Of a DNA stretch of 64,000 bases, positions 43,214 through 51,808 are shown piece by piece; the first letter of the stretch is position 1; every line of letters starts with the position of its first letter. Under the pieces are notes generated by a model. That model did not search any database. It was given only the letters and a program-made list of their open reading frames with translations, and had not been told where the DNA came from. This DNA is from Salibacter halophilus. Its GTDB lineage: Bacteria > Bacteroidota > Bacteroidia > Flavobacteriales_G > Salibacteraceae. The position numbers and the translations under genes were made by a program. The stretch lies in assembly GCF_008806325.1 (NCBI RefSeq), contig NZ_WACR01000002.1:186001-250000 (forward strand), given 5' to 3'.

Positions 43214-44524
43214 ATGTTTGTCGATTACTGGGAGTACTTCGTAGATTACTGGTTTGAAAAAAGTTACCTCGAAATCATCAGAACATTTTGGTACTTTTTC
43301 ATCCTGGAACTACCCCGTTTCTTACTTTTCGACTTCATCATAGTTATTTCGGTAATTCTCAACAGGCAAAACCTGAGAAGACGCTATCAAAAAGCCCGTA
43401 AACTGCTATGGGCTGAAATGCCGCTCATCTCAGTAATTGTCCCCGGTAAAAATGAGGGAAAACACCTCTATAAATTAGTCAATTCATTAAAGGAACAAAC
43501 CTACTTCAACTACGAACTCATTGTTGTCGATGACGGATCAGACGATGAAACACCACTCATTGGGCGTGATCTCGAAAAGAACGGATACATCGATAAGTTT
43601 GTACGAAATGATGTGAGGGGCGGAAAAGCGAGTGCAGCAAACCTGGCATTGCGCTATACAAACGGAAAATATATCGTTCACCTCGATGCTGATACCTCAT
43701 TTGATCGCGATTCAATTGAAAACATACTACTCCCCTTTTACTTTGGTGAAAACATTGGAGCTGTAGGAGGCAACATTAAAGTCCGCAACGCTGAAGATAG
43801 CTTTTGCTCAACCTTACAGGCTATCGAATACCTGAATACGATTTCCATGGGTAGAATTGTATCTACTGAATTGGGTATTTACCGAATTATATCAGGTGCT
43901 TTTGGCGCTTTCAGAACCGATGTAATCAAGCGTTTAGGTGGCTGGGACATCGGTCCGGGTCTTGATGGTGATATTACCGTGAAATTCAGAAAACTGGGTT
44001 ACAAAATTCACTTTGAGCCAAAAGCTGTAGGTCTCACAAATGCACCTACCAACTTCCCCACTTTGAGCAAGCAAAGATTACGTTGGTCAAAATCACTGAT
44101 TCGTTTTAGAATTCGCAAACACAGCGATATTTATATTCCCGGAAAAAATTTCAACCTCCTCAATTTCATTTCCTTTATCGAAAACGTTACTTATGATGTA
44201 ATTCTGAACTTCCTGTGGTGGTTTTACATCCTGGACATCGTCATCAACAATATGCGCATGCTTGCGATCATTATTCCGCTCAAAGTATTCATGTACATGA
44301 TCATGGATTTTGTACAGTTTACACTTATCCTCATGATCAGCGAACGCTGGAAAAAAGAACTAAAACTGTACCTGTATCTTCCGGCAATGGTATTCTACAA
44401 CAGTTATTACATGCGTTTCATAAGGACAATGGCCTACTTCAAGGAAATCTTTTGGTTCAGTTCTTACAAAGATCCGTGGAACCCTGCCAAAACATCTATC
44501 AAAGCCTTTAGAAACAAGCTTTAG
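43214..44524 (+). CDS. Processive-type family 2 glycosyltransferase (polysaccharide synthase)
   Basis: A 436-residue inner-membrane GT2. One N-terminal transmembrane helix (about 25-48), a GT-A domain (about 70-310) and about three C-terminal helices give the layout of PgaC/HasA-type synthases. Motifs: VVDDGSDDE (Asp106), HLDADTSF (Asp158/Asp160), GLDGD (Asp251; usually GED-like in relatives) and QRLRW (287-291), which marks processive enzymes. It would polymerise and translocate a glycan to the MFP/TolC-like exporter encoded upstream. No PilZ domain is present. Its stop overlaps the convergent TonB-receptor gene by 4 bp. Confidence 0.88.
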   Translation: MFVDYWEYFVDYWFEKSYLEIIRTFWYFFILELPRFLLFDFIIVISVILNRQNLRRRYQKARKLLWAEMPLISVIVPGKNEGKHLYKLVNSLKEQTYFNYELIVVDDGSDDETPLIGRDLEKNGYIDKFVRNDVRGGKASAANLALRYTNGKYIVHLDADTSFDRDSIENILLPFYFGENIGAVGGNIKVRNAEDSFCSTLQAIEYLNTISMGRIVSTELGIYRIISGAFGAFRTDVIKRLGGWDIGPGLDGDITVKFRKLGYKIHFEPKAVGLTNAPTNFPTLSKQRLRWSKSLIRFRIRKHSDIYIPGKNFNLLNFISFIENVTYDVILNFLWWFYILDIVINNMRMLAIIIPLKVFMYMIMDFVQFTLILMISERWKKELKLYLYLPAMVFYNSYYMRFIRTMAYFKEIFWFSSYKDPWNPAKTSIKAFRNKL

Positions 44525-46854
44525 TTTGTTTTCACTTCAAATGGAACGATAAGCCTAACGATCAAATTTCTACCAGGCTCCGGCAGGTTTAGCAATCTGT
44601 ATCGGTTAAGATGGCTCAAATAACGTTGGTCAAATAGGTTTTGGACTTCAAACCGCAGTGTAAAAGGAAAATCACCACCATTTTCAAAACCGGCCCATGC
44701 AGATGTAACATGATAACCTGGCGTAGCTTTTTCATTGCGATCAACACGGTTCTGATCAAAAACTATTTGATGTCTAATTCCAATTTTCATTTCACGGTCA
44801 GAGCCGAGCTGAGTAGCGTACTCAACTTCATGACTAAATCTGAATGGCGGAGTAAATGGGAGAGGCAAATAAGTATCGAGGTTGTAATTGTGAACATAAG
44901 CAGACTGGTGCCTGAATGTCAAGTGCTCATTTAGCCTGTATTGGATGGACAACTCGTAACCTGTGTAAATAGCATCGTGCTGAGTGTACTCCCACAATTG
45001 ATCACCTTCAGGCAGCCTGGAAAAACGATTCGATGGTCGCAGGTAAATGAAATCTTCAAAATAGTTAAAGTAAGTTGACGCATTGATTTTCCATCTTTGA
45101 AGATTAGATTCAAAAGAAAGATCAAACTGGTAGCCGTGTTCGCTGGATAAATCTGAGCTTCCCTTTTCATGTCTAAAAGTTCCGTGGTGTACTCCATCGC
45201 TGGCTAACTCGGCAGCTGTAGGGAATCTAAAACTCTTTCCTATGTTCAGCTTCAGTTCATTTTTAGAATTAATATCGTACCGCAAACCTACGCTCCCAGA
45301 CCAACTGGAAAATTGCTCATCGAGCGCTTCATTTTTACTAAAATAGATTGTGTCACGTTCAGAGTTCAAGATCAACCTTTCATGAGCTGTTGTATTGACA
45401 CTTCCTATATCATAGCGCAATCCACCGGTAAAAAACAAACTCTCATTAACTTTTCGTTTTGCCAGTGAAAACAGACCAAAACGCTGTGTTCTGTGCTCGG
45501 GGATTAAAAATTCGAACCCATCAATTTTATTCTGCTGCCATTCAGTGCTCAACCCCGTTATAGATGTCCATTCGCCTATTGATGTTTCCAGTTCAAGGCG
45601 AGAAGTAAAAGTAACGAGATCCAGGTTGAGTGCATTTGAATCAAGAATCGTTGTAGCCCCATGAGAATGAGGTTCTGAAAACTCAGACCTCACGTTTTGT
45701 TGTACTCCTGTTTTGACACGTAAAATCGATTCACCTAAATAATAGTTACCCTGAAAAGTAGCCATATCGTGCTGAATCTCTTGCCTCGGTAAATCGATAT
45801 CGCGACTGTCTCCATCAGATTGTAAATCGTAAGCTCTTGGAATTCCGATTGAGCCGGGAAACATTCCTATATCCATATTGTAAGATGATACATTAATACG
45901 TGTTGTACCCCAATCGCGCTGCAATCCTATTTCACCTCCGTAATGAAGCTCATTCCCCGCTGTGTTTTTTAATTCACTTTCTGCAATTGGAAGTATGTAT
46001 CGGTTGTAGTTGAATGAATCAGCCGGAACCTGATAGTCTCCAAACGTTTTGTAAGTAACTCTACCTCTAACAAATACACCATTATTGTTGTATGCCAGCT
46101 TAGAACTAGCTCCAAAAGTATTGTTGTTAGATTTATAAAATGTTTGCGCTTTACCCTGAATTACATCTTCACGAGGAACCGGAGCCGGTAAAATATTGAT
46201 AACACCTCCAAGTCCGTCAGATCCATAGAGTAACGAGCTGGGGCCTTTTACAACCTCTACTCTTTCAACTCCAAACTGATCGATTTCGAGTCCGTGATCA
46301 GCGCCCCATTGCTGACCGTTTTGCTTGACTCCATTATTGTTCACCAAAACACGGTTGAAGCTGAGTCCGCGAATAACCGGTTTGCTAACTCCCACTCCGG
46401 TATTTAGAGCATTTATTCCCGGAATCTTTTCTAGTGTTTCTACAAAATTGTTTCCGCTGTTTTGCTCAAAAAAATCAGCCGTTAACTCTTTGTTGTCAAG
46501 AGCATCGTGATCAGTAGCTTTATGTCCCTCAATAATGATTTCATCAATATTTTGGACAGAATGAGTCAGTGAAATTTCGATGTGCTTATTACTCCTTACA
46601 TCAATGGTATCAACGTAATCATGAAATCCCAGGCTTGTAATCTTAAAAACATGTGTTCCTTCAGGAACTTTAATAGTGAACCGGCCATTGTTATCAGTTG
46701 CTGATAACATAAACGTATCTAACAATTGCACATAGGCATCTGGCACAGCGTGCCCGTGTTCGTCAACTACAGTGCCGGAGAGCCTGAATGTTGTTTGGCT
46801 CTGACCGTAAACGAAAAAGGTTAAAAGAAGAAAAGTTAAGGCTATTTTACGCAC
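44521..46854 (-). CDS. TonB-dependent receptor, probably zinc-regulated
   Basis: A 777-residue outer-membrane receptor. After the signal peptide comes a carboxypeptidase-regulatory-like beta-sandwich (about 22-105), then a plug (about 115-230; NKELTADFFEQNSGNNFVETLEKIPGIN and RGLSFNRVLVNNNGVKQNGQQWGADHGLEI) and a 22-strand barrel ending in aromatic-rich FDQRYLSHLNRYRLLNLPEPGRNL. A His-bearing loop (EPHSHGATT) could bind metal. It overlaps the Fur/Zur-like gene by 8 bp and is therefore in the same operon. Zinc as substrate is inferred from that regulator and the His-rich lipoprotein. Confidence 0.9.
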   Translation of the reverse strand: MRKIALTFLLLTFFVYGQSQTTFRLSGTVVDEHGHAVPDAYVQLLDTFMLSATDNNGRFTIKVPEGTHVFKITSLGFHDYVDTIDVRSNKHIEISLTHSVQNIDEIIIEGHKATDHDALDNKELTADFFEQNSGNNFVETLEKIPGINALNTGVGVSKPVIRGLSFNRVLVNNNGVKQNGQQWGADHGLEIDQFGVERVEVVKGPSSLLYGSDGLGGVINILPAPVPREDVIQGKAQTFYKSNNNTFGASSKLAYNNNGVFVRGRVTYKTFGDYQVPADSFNYNRYILPIAESELKNTAGNELHYGGEIGLQRDWGTTRINVSSYNMDIGMFPGSIGIPRAYDLQSDGDSRDIDLPRQEIQHDMATFQGNYYLGESILRVKTGVQQNVRSEFSEPHSHGATTILDSNALNLDLVTFTSRLELETSIGEWTSITGLSTEWQQNKIDGFEFLIPEHRTQRFGLFSLAKRKVNESLFFTGGLRYDIGSVNTTAHERLILNSERDTIYFSKNEALDEQFSSWSGSVGLRYDINSKNELKLNIGKSFRFPTAAELASDGVHHGTFRHEKGSSDLSSEHGYQFDLSFESNLQRWKINASTYFNYFEDFIYLRPSNRFSRLPEGDQLWEYTQHDAIYTGYELSIQYRLNEHLTFRHQSAYVHNYNLDTYLPLPFTPPFRFSHEVEYATQLGSDREMKIGIRHQIVFDQNRVDRNEKATPGYHVTSAWAGFENGGDFPFTLRFEVQNLFDQRYLSHLNRYRLLNLPEPGRNLIVRLIVPFEVKTN

Positions 46855-47260
46855 GCTGACAAGTCTTACAAATGCCGTTCGCTACCATGTAAACATCATT
46901 GATCATGAGGTCCTTTGGTAAATTCATTTCAGGAATTGGAAGGTCGAGACAATAACTGTTTCCGCATTTTGTGCAGTGGAAATGAACATGATCATCCTCA
47001 TGACTGGAAACATCACAATGGTCAGAACACAGCGAAAAACGTACCGTTCCTGTTTCATCGTACACTTTGTGCAAAAGTCCTTTTTCCTCAAAAGAATTGA
47101 GCGTTCTGTAAAGTGTAACACGATCAAAATGTTCTCCCAGCTTACTCTCTAACTCAGCATGAGAAAGGGCTTTACCGGCACTAAGGTACTCTTTCAAAAC
47201 CTCAGTTCGGGTAGCTGTTTTGCGTAAATTGTGTTTCTTTAAAAGTTCAGTTGCTTCCAT
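46847..47260 (-). CDS. Fur-family regulator, Zur-like
   Basis: A 137-residue Fur-family repressor. The winged helix (about 1-80; LRKTATRTEVLKEYL and FDRVTLYRTLNSFEEKGLLHKV) precedes the dimerisation domain with a structural zinc site (HFHCTKCGNSYCL and GICKTCQ) and a regulatory His/Asp cluster (SDHCDVSSHEDDHVH). The promoter region holds five TTGCA words and one 7-1-7 palindrome. Position ahead of a TonB receptor and opposite a His-rich lipoprotein favours zinc over iron as the signal, although the protein alone does not settle this. Confidence 0.88.
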   Translation of the reverse strand: MEATELLKKHNLRKTATRTEVLKEYLSAGKALSHAELESKLGEHFDRVTLYRTLNSFEEKGLLHKVYDETGTVRFSLCSDHCDVSSHEDDHVHFHCTKCGNSYCLDLPIPEMNLPKDLMINDVYMVANGICKTCQRA

Positions 47261-47304
47261 ATAATGAAACTTTGTTGCATTTACTTTTGCAATTTAGTTG
47301 CATT

Positions 47305-47319
47305 TGCAATAGTATTGCA
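47305..47319. promoter_or_regulatory. Zur/Fur-type 7-1-7 operator palindrome
   Basis: TGCAATAGTATTGCA is a perfect 7-1-7 palindrome, the geometry of Fur and Zur boxes. It lies 45-59 bp before the regulator start (47260) and 27-41 bp before the lipoprotein start (47346), so one site can control both directions. TTGCA words also start at 47275, 47287, 47298, 47304 and 47315. Confidence 0.7.
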
Positions 47320-47345
47320 TTTACAAATGTAAAACGAATTTTGTT

Positions 47346-47792
47346 ATGAAAAAGGTTTCACTATTTATGATGGCCATTAGTTTGGCATTCGTCAGTTGCA
47401 ACAAAGACGATGATGACGATAACAATCAAAACACAGACACGATAAAACCAGTTGTGACTGTGATGAGTCCGTCAGGGCATTCAGAATTTGCTCCCGGAGA
47501 CACTATTCACTTTGAAGGTGAAGCTGTAGACGACAAAGCTCTTTCAGAAATGAAAGTTGACATTCACTGGGCAGGTGATGGTCACGGTCATGGTGGAAAA
47601 AGAGCATCAGTTGCAGAGAAATGGGATGAGGAGTTTATTTTCGAATTATCTGGTCGTGAGTATCATGTTCACGAGCACCTTACAATTCCGGCCAATGCTG
47701 ATACCGGAATGCATCACCTCATTGTAACAGCTCTTGATAAAGCAGGAAACCAGTCAGAGTTTGTTGAAGTAGACTTTCATGTTGAAAAATAA
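47346..47792 (+). CDS. His-rich lipoprotein (DUF4625-like)
   Basis: A 148-residue lipoprotein (lipobox FVSC, Cys18) with an acidic linker of five Asp and a beta-sandwich domain of the DUF4625 type (IKPVVTVMSPSGHSEFAPGDTIHFEGEAVDD at the start). It has 11 histidines, including DGHGHGG and YHVHEH, which is strongly suggestive of zinc binding. It is divergent from the Zur-like gene and shares its operator region. It may pass metal to the receptor or buffer it at the cell surface; this is inference. Confidence 0.8.
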   Translation: MKKVSLFMMAISLAFVSCNKDDDDDNNQNTDTIKPVVTVMSPSGHSEFAPGDTIHFEGEAVDDKALSEMKVDIHWAGDGHGHGGKRASVAEKWDEEFIFELSGREYHVHEHLTIPANADTGMHHLIVTALDKAGNQSEFVEVDFHVEK

Positions 47793-47812
47793 TCCTGCTA
47801 TTGTTCTAAAAG

Positions 47813-47844
47813 AAAAAGGCCGTTTCGCTTGAAACGGCCTTTTT
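47813..47844. terminator. Bidirectional rho-independent terminator
   Basis: A perfect 14-bp stem (47813-47826 with 47831-47844) with a GCTT tetraloop and A/T tails on both sides. It serves the lipoprotein gene and the convergent peroxiredoxin gene. Confidence 0.9.
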
Positions 47845-47868
47845 AATTTATAATTGAATCTTCAATTA

Positions 47869-48501
47869 TTAGTTTTTAGAAAGGTAATCAGCAACGCCTT
47901 CGTGAGTATCTTTCATACCGCTCTTACCTTGCTCCCAGTTTGCAGGGCAAACTTCTCCGTTTTCTTCGAAGAATTGAAGAGCATCGATCATGCGAAGTGC
48001 TTCTTTTACGTTACGTCCAAGTGGCATGTCATTAACCAATTGGTGACGAACAACACCTTCTTTGTCGATAAGGAATAGTCCGCGGTAAGCTACCATTTCA
48101 CCGCTTGTTGCTAGTTGATCATCTTCATCGTAATAGAAGTCACCAGCTAGAACATCGTAGTTGTAAGAGATTGTTTTATTCGTATCAGCAACTACCGGGT
48201 AAGTAATTCCTTTGATACCACCGTCATCTTTTGACATTTGTAACCATCCCCAGTGAGATTGCTCAGTATCAGTTGATACTGCTACAACTTGTGTATCACG
48301 ATCTTCAAATTCTTTTAATTGCTCCTGAAATGCATGCAATTCAGTTGGGCAAACGAACGTGAAGTCTTTTGGGTAAAAGAACAATACAACGTTCTTTTTA
48401 CCGATGTACTGATCGAGAGAAAAATCTTCAACGATTTCGTCTCCGTCAATTACTGCTGCTGAATTGAAACTAGGTGCTTTTTTTCCTACTAATACTGCCA
48501 T
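47869..48501 (-). CDS. 2-Cys peroxiredoxin
   Basis: A 210-residue AhpC/Prx1-type peroxiredoxin that reduces hydrogen peroxide and organic peroxides. The peroxidatic cysteine is Cys51 (DFTFVCPTE) and the resolving cysteine is Cys185 (GEVCPANW). The C-terminal extension after Cys185 (WEQGKSGMKDTHEGVADYLSKN) is typical of sensitive typical-2-Cys enzymes. It is monocistronic with a shared terminator downstream, and its codon use looks like that of a highly expressed gene. Confidence 0.95.
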   Translation of the reverse strand: MAVLVGKKAPSFNSAAVIDGDEIVEDFSLDQYIGKKNVVLFFYPKDFTFVCPTELHAFQEQLKEFEDRDTQVVAVSTDTEQSHWGWLQMSKDDGGIKGITYPVVADTNKTISYNYDVLAGDFYYDEDDQLATSGEMVAYRGLFLIDKEGVVRHQLVNDMPLGRNVKEALRMIDALQFFEENGEVCPANWEQGKSGMKDTHEGVADYLSKN

Positions 48502-48612
48502 TATAATTTGTTTTTAATTTGTAATTCGTTTTCAATTGCAAATGTAATAAGTGAGACACCAAATAGCTAAATAATTATGATTAATAGTTTTTTATCAATC
48601 CATTAAATCAAA

Positions 48613-49356
48613 TTATAGCTTTGGTTGACAGTAAAAGATGCAGCGCTCACTGGCACTCTTCTCCTCAAACTTATTGAGCTTGTAATCTCCCCAAACATCC
48701 ACAACCTTGAATCCTGCCATATCTAACATTTTTGAAAGATCATCAAATGAAAACGCATTGACTTTTTCAAAGTATTGGGTATCAACTTTGTTTTTGGGGT
48801 CAATCACTCTAATTTTTTTGACAATAATTCCGTCCTCCACATAGCGATTGATATGGAAATGACATCCGTCAATCAGCTTTTCTTCGGTCGGAACCATAGT
48901 CTCGATGGCATGTCGTGAATTGAGAAAATCGAGAATGAAGCTGCCTTGTGGGTTGAGCTCTGACCGTACAGATTTTAATACTTTGAGATTGTCAGAGACG
49001 TGATCGAAATATCCAAAACTGGTGAAGAGATTGAAAACAGCATCGAAAGATTTTTTGAGAGGCTCTCGCATGTCGTGAACGATGAATTCGACTTCCTCAG
49101 AAATATGAGTTTTTGCGTGTTGAATGCTGTTCTTGCTCAAATCAGCACCTGTAACATGAAAGCCGAGCTGAGCGAGAATTTGAGAATGCCTGCCGCGACC
49201 GCATGCCAGGTCAAGCACTTTTGCTCCTGTTTTGAGATCGAGCTGTTTTACAACTCTCTCAATAAATTTTTGCGCTTCACTTTCATCTCTGTTTTTGTAC
49301 AGAGTGTGATAGTAACTTGTCTCAAACCAGTTTTCAAACCATTCCACAGCGCGCAA
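48613..49356 (-). CDS. Class I SAM-dependent methyltransferase
   Basis: A 247-residue methyltransferase. The start codon appears to be TTG at 49356, with a GTG three codons on. Motif I is AKVLDLACGRGRHSQILAQLGF (about 57-78), followed by VTGADLSKNSI and a motif IV region FDAVFNLFTSFGYF. The fold is clear, but the substrate is not. It lies 20 bp downstream of the DUF4835 gene, at the place where other Bacteroidota often have recN. Confidence 0.88.
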   Translation of the reverse strand: MRAVEWFENWFETSYYHTLYKNRDESEAQKFIERVVKQLDLKTGAKVLDLACGRGRHSQILAQLGFHVTGADLSKNSIQHAKTHISEEVEFIVHDMREPLKKSFDAVFNLFTSFGYFDHVSDNLKVLKSVRSELNPQGSFILDFLNSRHAIETMVPTEEKLIDGCHFHINRYVEDGIIVKKIRVIDPKNKVDTQYFEKVNAFSFDDLSKMLDMAGFKVVDVWGDYKLNKFEEKSASERCIFYCQPKL

Positions 49357-49375
49357 ATGTACGTAAGTGGTTTAC

Positions 49376-50281
49376 TTAACCTGAAATCTTACTCCATTTA
49401 TTGGAGTTTGCCGGAGATATTTTGTTCAGGAGGTTGACAACTTTGCGCTGTTCATCACCCGGAGCTTCACTAAAAATATTGACAATTTCATTAGCTTTTG
49501 CATTGAAGAACAGGCGCATATTGATGTTATTTGGAAGATTATCGTAGATCGGCTGTAGCTTTTCAAGTGCCTTGTAAATATTTTCTCTCGCCTTAGTGGG
49601 ATCATCCATCATTTGATCCATTCCCTGCCTGTGGTATTCATACATACAGGTTCTGAGATTTTCAAAGCGAGAATCCAGGTAGTTTGTAGCGATCCAGTAA
49701 CGATTTGTTTGGCTTTTAAAAGCTTCCCATCCCGATATATCAGATCCCTGAAACTGGTTGGCTATGTTGAGTGCTTTGTTGAGATATTTATCACCTCCCT
49801 CAGGTGAAAAAGAATCGTAATCAAACCCGATCACCAAATAAGTGTAGAAAGCAAAAATTGCTGTGAGGTTATTTTGCTTAGCTGCCTGCTCTGAGAATTG
49901 CAATACATCAAACTTGGCAAACTCAAACTGGACCTCATCATCCTTGTGGTTGATCAATGGAGTACTGTAAGAAGACCCGTAAACCGGCCTTCTAGATTGT
50001 ATTTGAATATTTCCTTTAAATCGATCTCCCGATGCTTCATTAATTCTCAATAAAATACTGAACTCAATTCGCTCGTGAGCTTTAAACTTATCCGTAGTCC
50101 ATTTACGGTTGTTCACAAACTCATAAAGGTTGTTTTCCAGCGATTCAAAAAGTGTTCTATCAGTATTGGAAATTTGCTGTGCATCAACTTCAACAGTGCA
50201 ATTGACATCCTGAGCACTCACGGTTTTAACCAGTAAGCCAATAATGAAAACGAGAAAAATTTTAGAGCGAAATAATTTCAT
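49376..50281 (-). CDS. DUF4835 family exported protein
   Basis: A 301-residue protein from the ATG at 50281. It has a signal peptide (VSAQDVNC at the cleavage site) and the DUF4835 pattern: VEVDAQQISNTDRTLFESLENNLYEFVNNRKWT, RIEFSILLRI and SRRPVYGSSYSTPLINHKD. Function unknown; it is the conserved companion of coaBC in this phylum and may act at the envelope. It overlaps coaBC by 20 bp. Confidence 0.9.
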   Translation of the reverse strand: MKLFRSKIFLVFIIGLLVKTVSAQDVNCTVEVDAQQISNTDRTLFESLENNLYEFVNNRKWTTDKFKAHERIEFSILLRINEASGDRFKGNIQIQSRRPVYGSSYSTPLINHKDDEVQFEFAKFDVLQFSEQAAKQNNLTAIFAFYTYLVIGFDYDSFSPEGGDKYLNKALNIANQFQGSDISGWEAFKSQTNRYWIATNYLDSRFENLRTCMYEYHRQGMDQMMDDPTKARENIYKALEKLQPIYDNLPNNINMRLFFNAKANEIVNIFSEAPGDEQRKVVNLLNKISPANSNKWSKISG

Positions 50282-51458
50282 CGACAAGGTCTTTAGCGAT
50301 CTCAGTTTTTTGTTTTAACTCAAATTCGCGCGTTTTATTTTGCCCGATAAAAGTAACAACATTTGTATCGTGTTTAAAACCGGCACCTTCAGTTTTTAAC
50401 GAATTCAGCACAATGAGGTCAAAATTCTTCTTTGTGAGCTTCTTTTTGGCATTTTTAAGCAGGTTTTCGGTTTCCATTGCAAAGCCTATTAGCTTTTGGT
50501 CAGATCGCTTTTTAGCTCCCAGTGATTCCGCAATATCAGGATTCTTCGTTAGCTCAAGTGTAATGGAATCATCAGCTTTTTTGATTTTTTGATCGCTGAC
50601 ATCTTTCGGTCTGTAATCTGATACTGCAGCGGCCATTATTCCAACCTGGCAATCATCATAAAGACTAGTAGCCGCTTCGTACATATCAACAGCACTGTTG
50701 ACGTGGTGAACAGTTATATTAGGGTGCTTCACTTCAATACTGGAGGGTCCTAAAACCAACTCCACTTTCCCACCTCTTTTAGCTACTTCATTGGCTATTG
50801 CGATTCCCATTTTGCCAGAGCTGTGATTACCGATAAACCGAACGGGGTCTAGTGATTCGTAAGTAGGTCCGGCAGTCACGAGATAACGCTGACCAACTAA
50901 CGAGTTTGCTGTGCGGAAATAGTCTTCGAGATGATCAATGATATGCTCCGGTTCTGACAGTCTCCCCTGTCCTTCCAACCCGCTGGCTAACTCACCACTT
51001 TCTGATTCGATGACCTCAGTACCTCTACTTCTCAAAATATCTAAATTCGATTGTGTCGAAGCGTGGCTATACATATCGAGATCCATTGCGGGAGCAACCA
51101 TTACCGGGCATTTAGCACTGAGAAAAGTTGCCATCAGCACATTATCGCAAATCCCCTGAACCATTTTTCCAAGCGTATTTGCTGAACAGGGCGCTATTAA
51201 AAATAGATCGCCCCACATGCCCAGTTCTACATGGTTATTCCAAATACCCTGATCGTGATCCTGAACATAAGAAGAAATAACAGGATTCTTAGAGAGTGTT
51301 CCAATGGTCAATGGAGTAATAAACTGAGTAGCATCAGGAGTCATTACAACTCTTACATCAGCTCCTTTTTTGACCAGCCCTCTAACAAGAATAGCGGCTT
51401 TGTAGGCCGCTATACTGCCGGTTATACCGAGAACAATTTTTTTATTTTGAAGGCTCAT
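50262..51458 (-). CDS. coaBC: Bifunctional CoaBC
   Basis: A 398-residue bifunctional enzyme for two steps of coenzyme A synthesis. The N-terminal flavoprotein decarboxylase (about 1-185) begins KIVLGITGSIAAYKAA and contains the GIWNNHVELGMWGDLFLIAPCSANTLGKM active-site His and Asn region. The C-terminal phosphopantothenate-cysteine ligase (about 188-398) has LVTAGPTYESLDPVRFIGNHSSGKMG and KKADDSITLELTKNPDI. Part of the conserved bamD-rpoZ-coaBC-DUF4835 operon; 9 bp separate it from rpoZ. Confidence 0.96.
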   Translation of the reverse strand: MSLQNKKIVLGITGSIAAYKAAILVRGLVKKGADVRVVMTPDATQFITPLTIGTLSKNPVISSYVQDHDQGIWNNHVELGMWGDLFLIAPCSANTLGKMVQGICDNVLMATFLSAKCPVMVAPAMDLDMYSHASTQSNLDILRSRGTEVIESESGELASGLEGQGRLSEPEHIIDHLEDYFRTANSLVGQRYLVTAGPTYESLDPVRFIGNHSSGKMGIAIANEVAKRGGKVELVLGPSSIEVKHPNITVHHVNSAVDMYEAATSLYDDCQVGIMAAAVSDYRPKDVSDQKIKKADDSITLELTKNPDIAESLGAKKRSDQKLIGFAMETENLLKNAKKKLTKKNFDLIVLNSLKTEGAGFKHDTNVVTFIGQNKTREFELKQKTEIAKDLVDEIISL

Positions 51459-51467
51459 AAAAGAGGC

Positions 51468-51803
51468 TTAATCTTCCTCCTGAGCTTCTTTGGCGGGATT
51501 TCTGTAATACGTTTCGCCATTTGAGAATTCTTCGAGAGCCAATGCAGTTGGCTTAGGTAGGCGCTCGTAGAATTTTGAGATTTCAATTTGCTCGCGATTT
51601 TCAAAAATCTCCTCAAGATTGTCTGATGAAGAAGCAAACTCTTCCAACTTTGAGTTCAATTCATCTTTGATCTCAAGCCCAATTTGATCTGCACGTTTAG
51701 CAACTACTGAAAGTGCTTCGTAAACGTTACCCGTAACATCACCGATTTTATCAACATCGCGTGTTACAGTGGTCATTGGGGCATTTGTCTTTTTGTAATC
51801 CAT
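51468..51803 (-). CDS. rpoZ: RNA polymerase omega subunit, Bacteroidota type
   Basis: A 111-residue protein matching the Bacteroidota version of the omega subunit. It begins MDYKKTNAPMTTVTRD, and GNVYEALSVVAKRADQI is the omega core helix that contacts the beta' subunit. It is followed by an acidic extension. Position between bamD and coaBC is the standard arrangement. Five bp separate it from bamD. Confidence 0.88.
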   Translation of the reverse strand: MDYKKTNAPMTTVTRDVDKIGDVTGNVYEALSVVAKRADQIGLEIKDELNSKLEEFASSSDNLEEIFENREQIEISKFYERLPKPTALALEEFSNGETYYRNPAKEAQEED

Positions 51804-51808
51804 AATCT

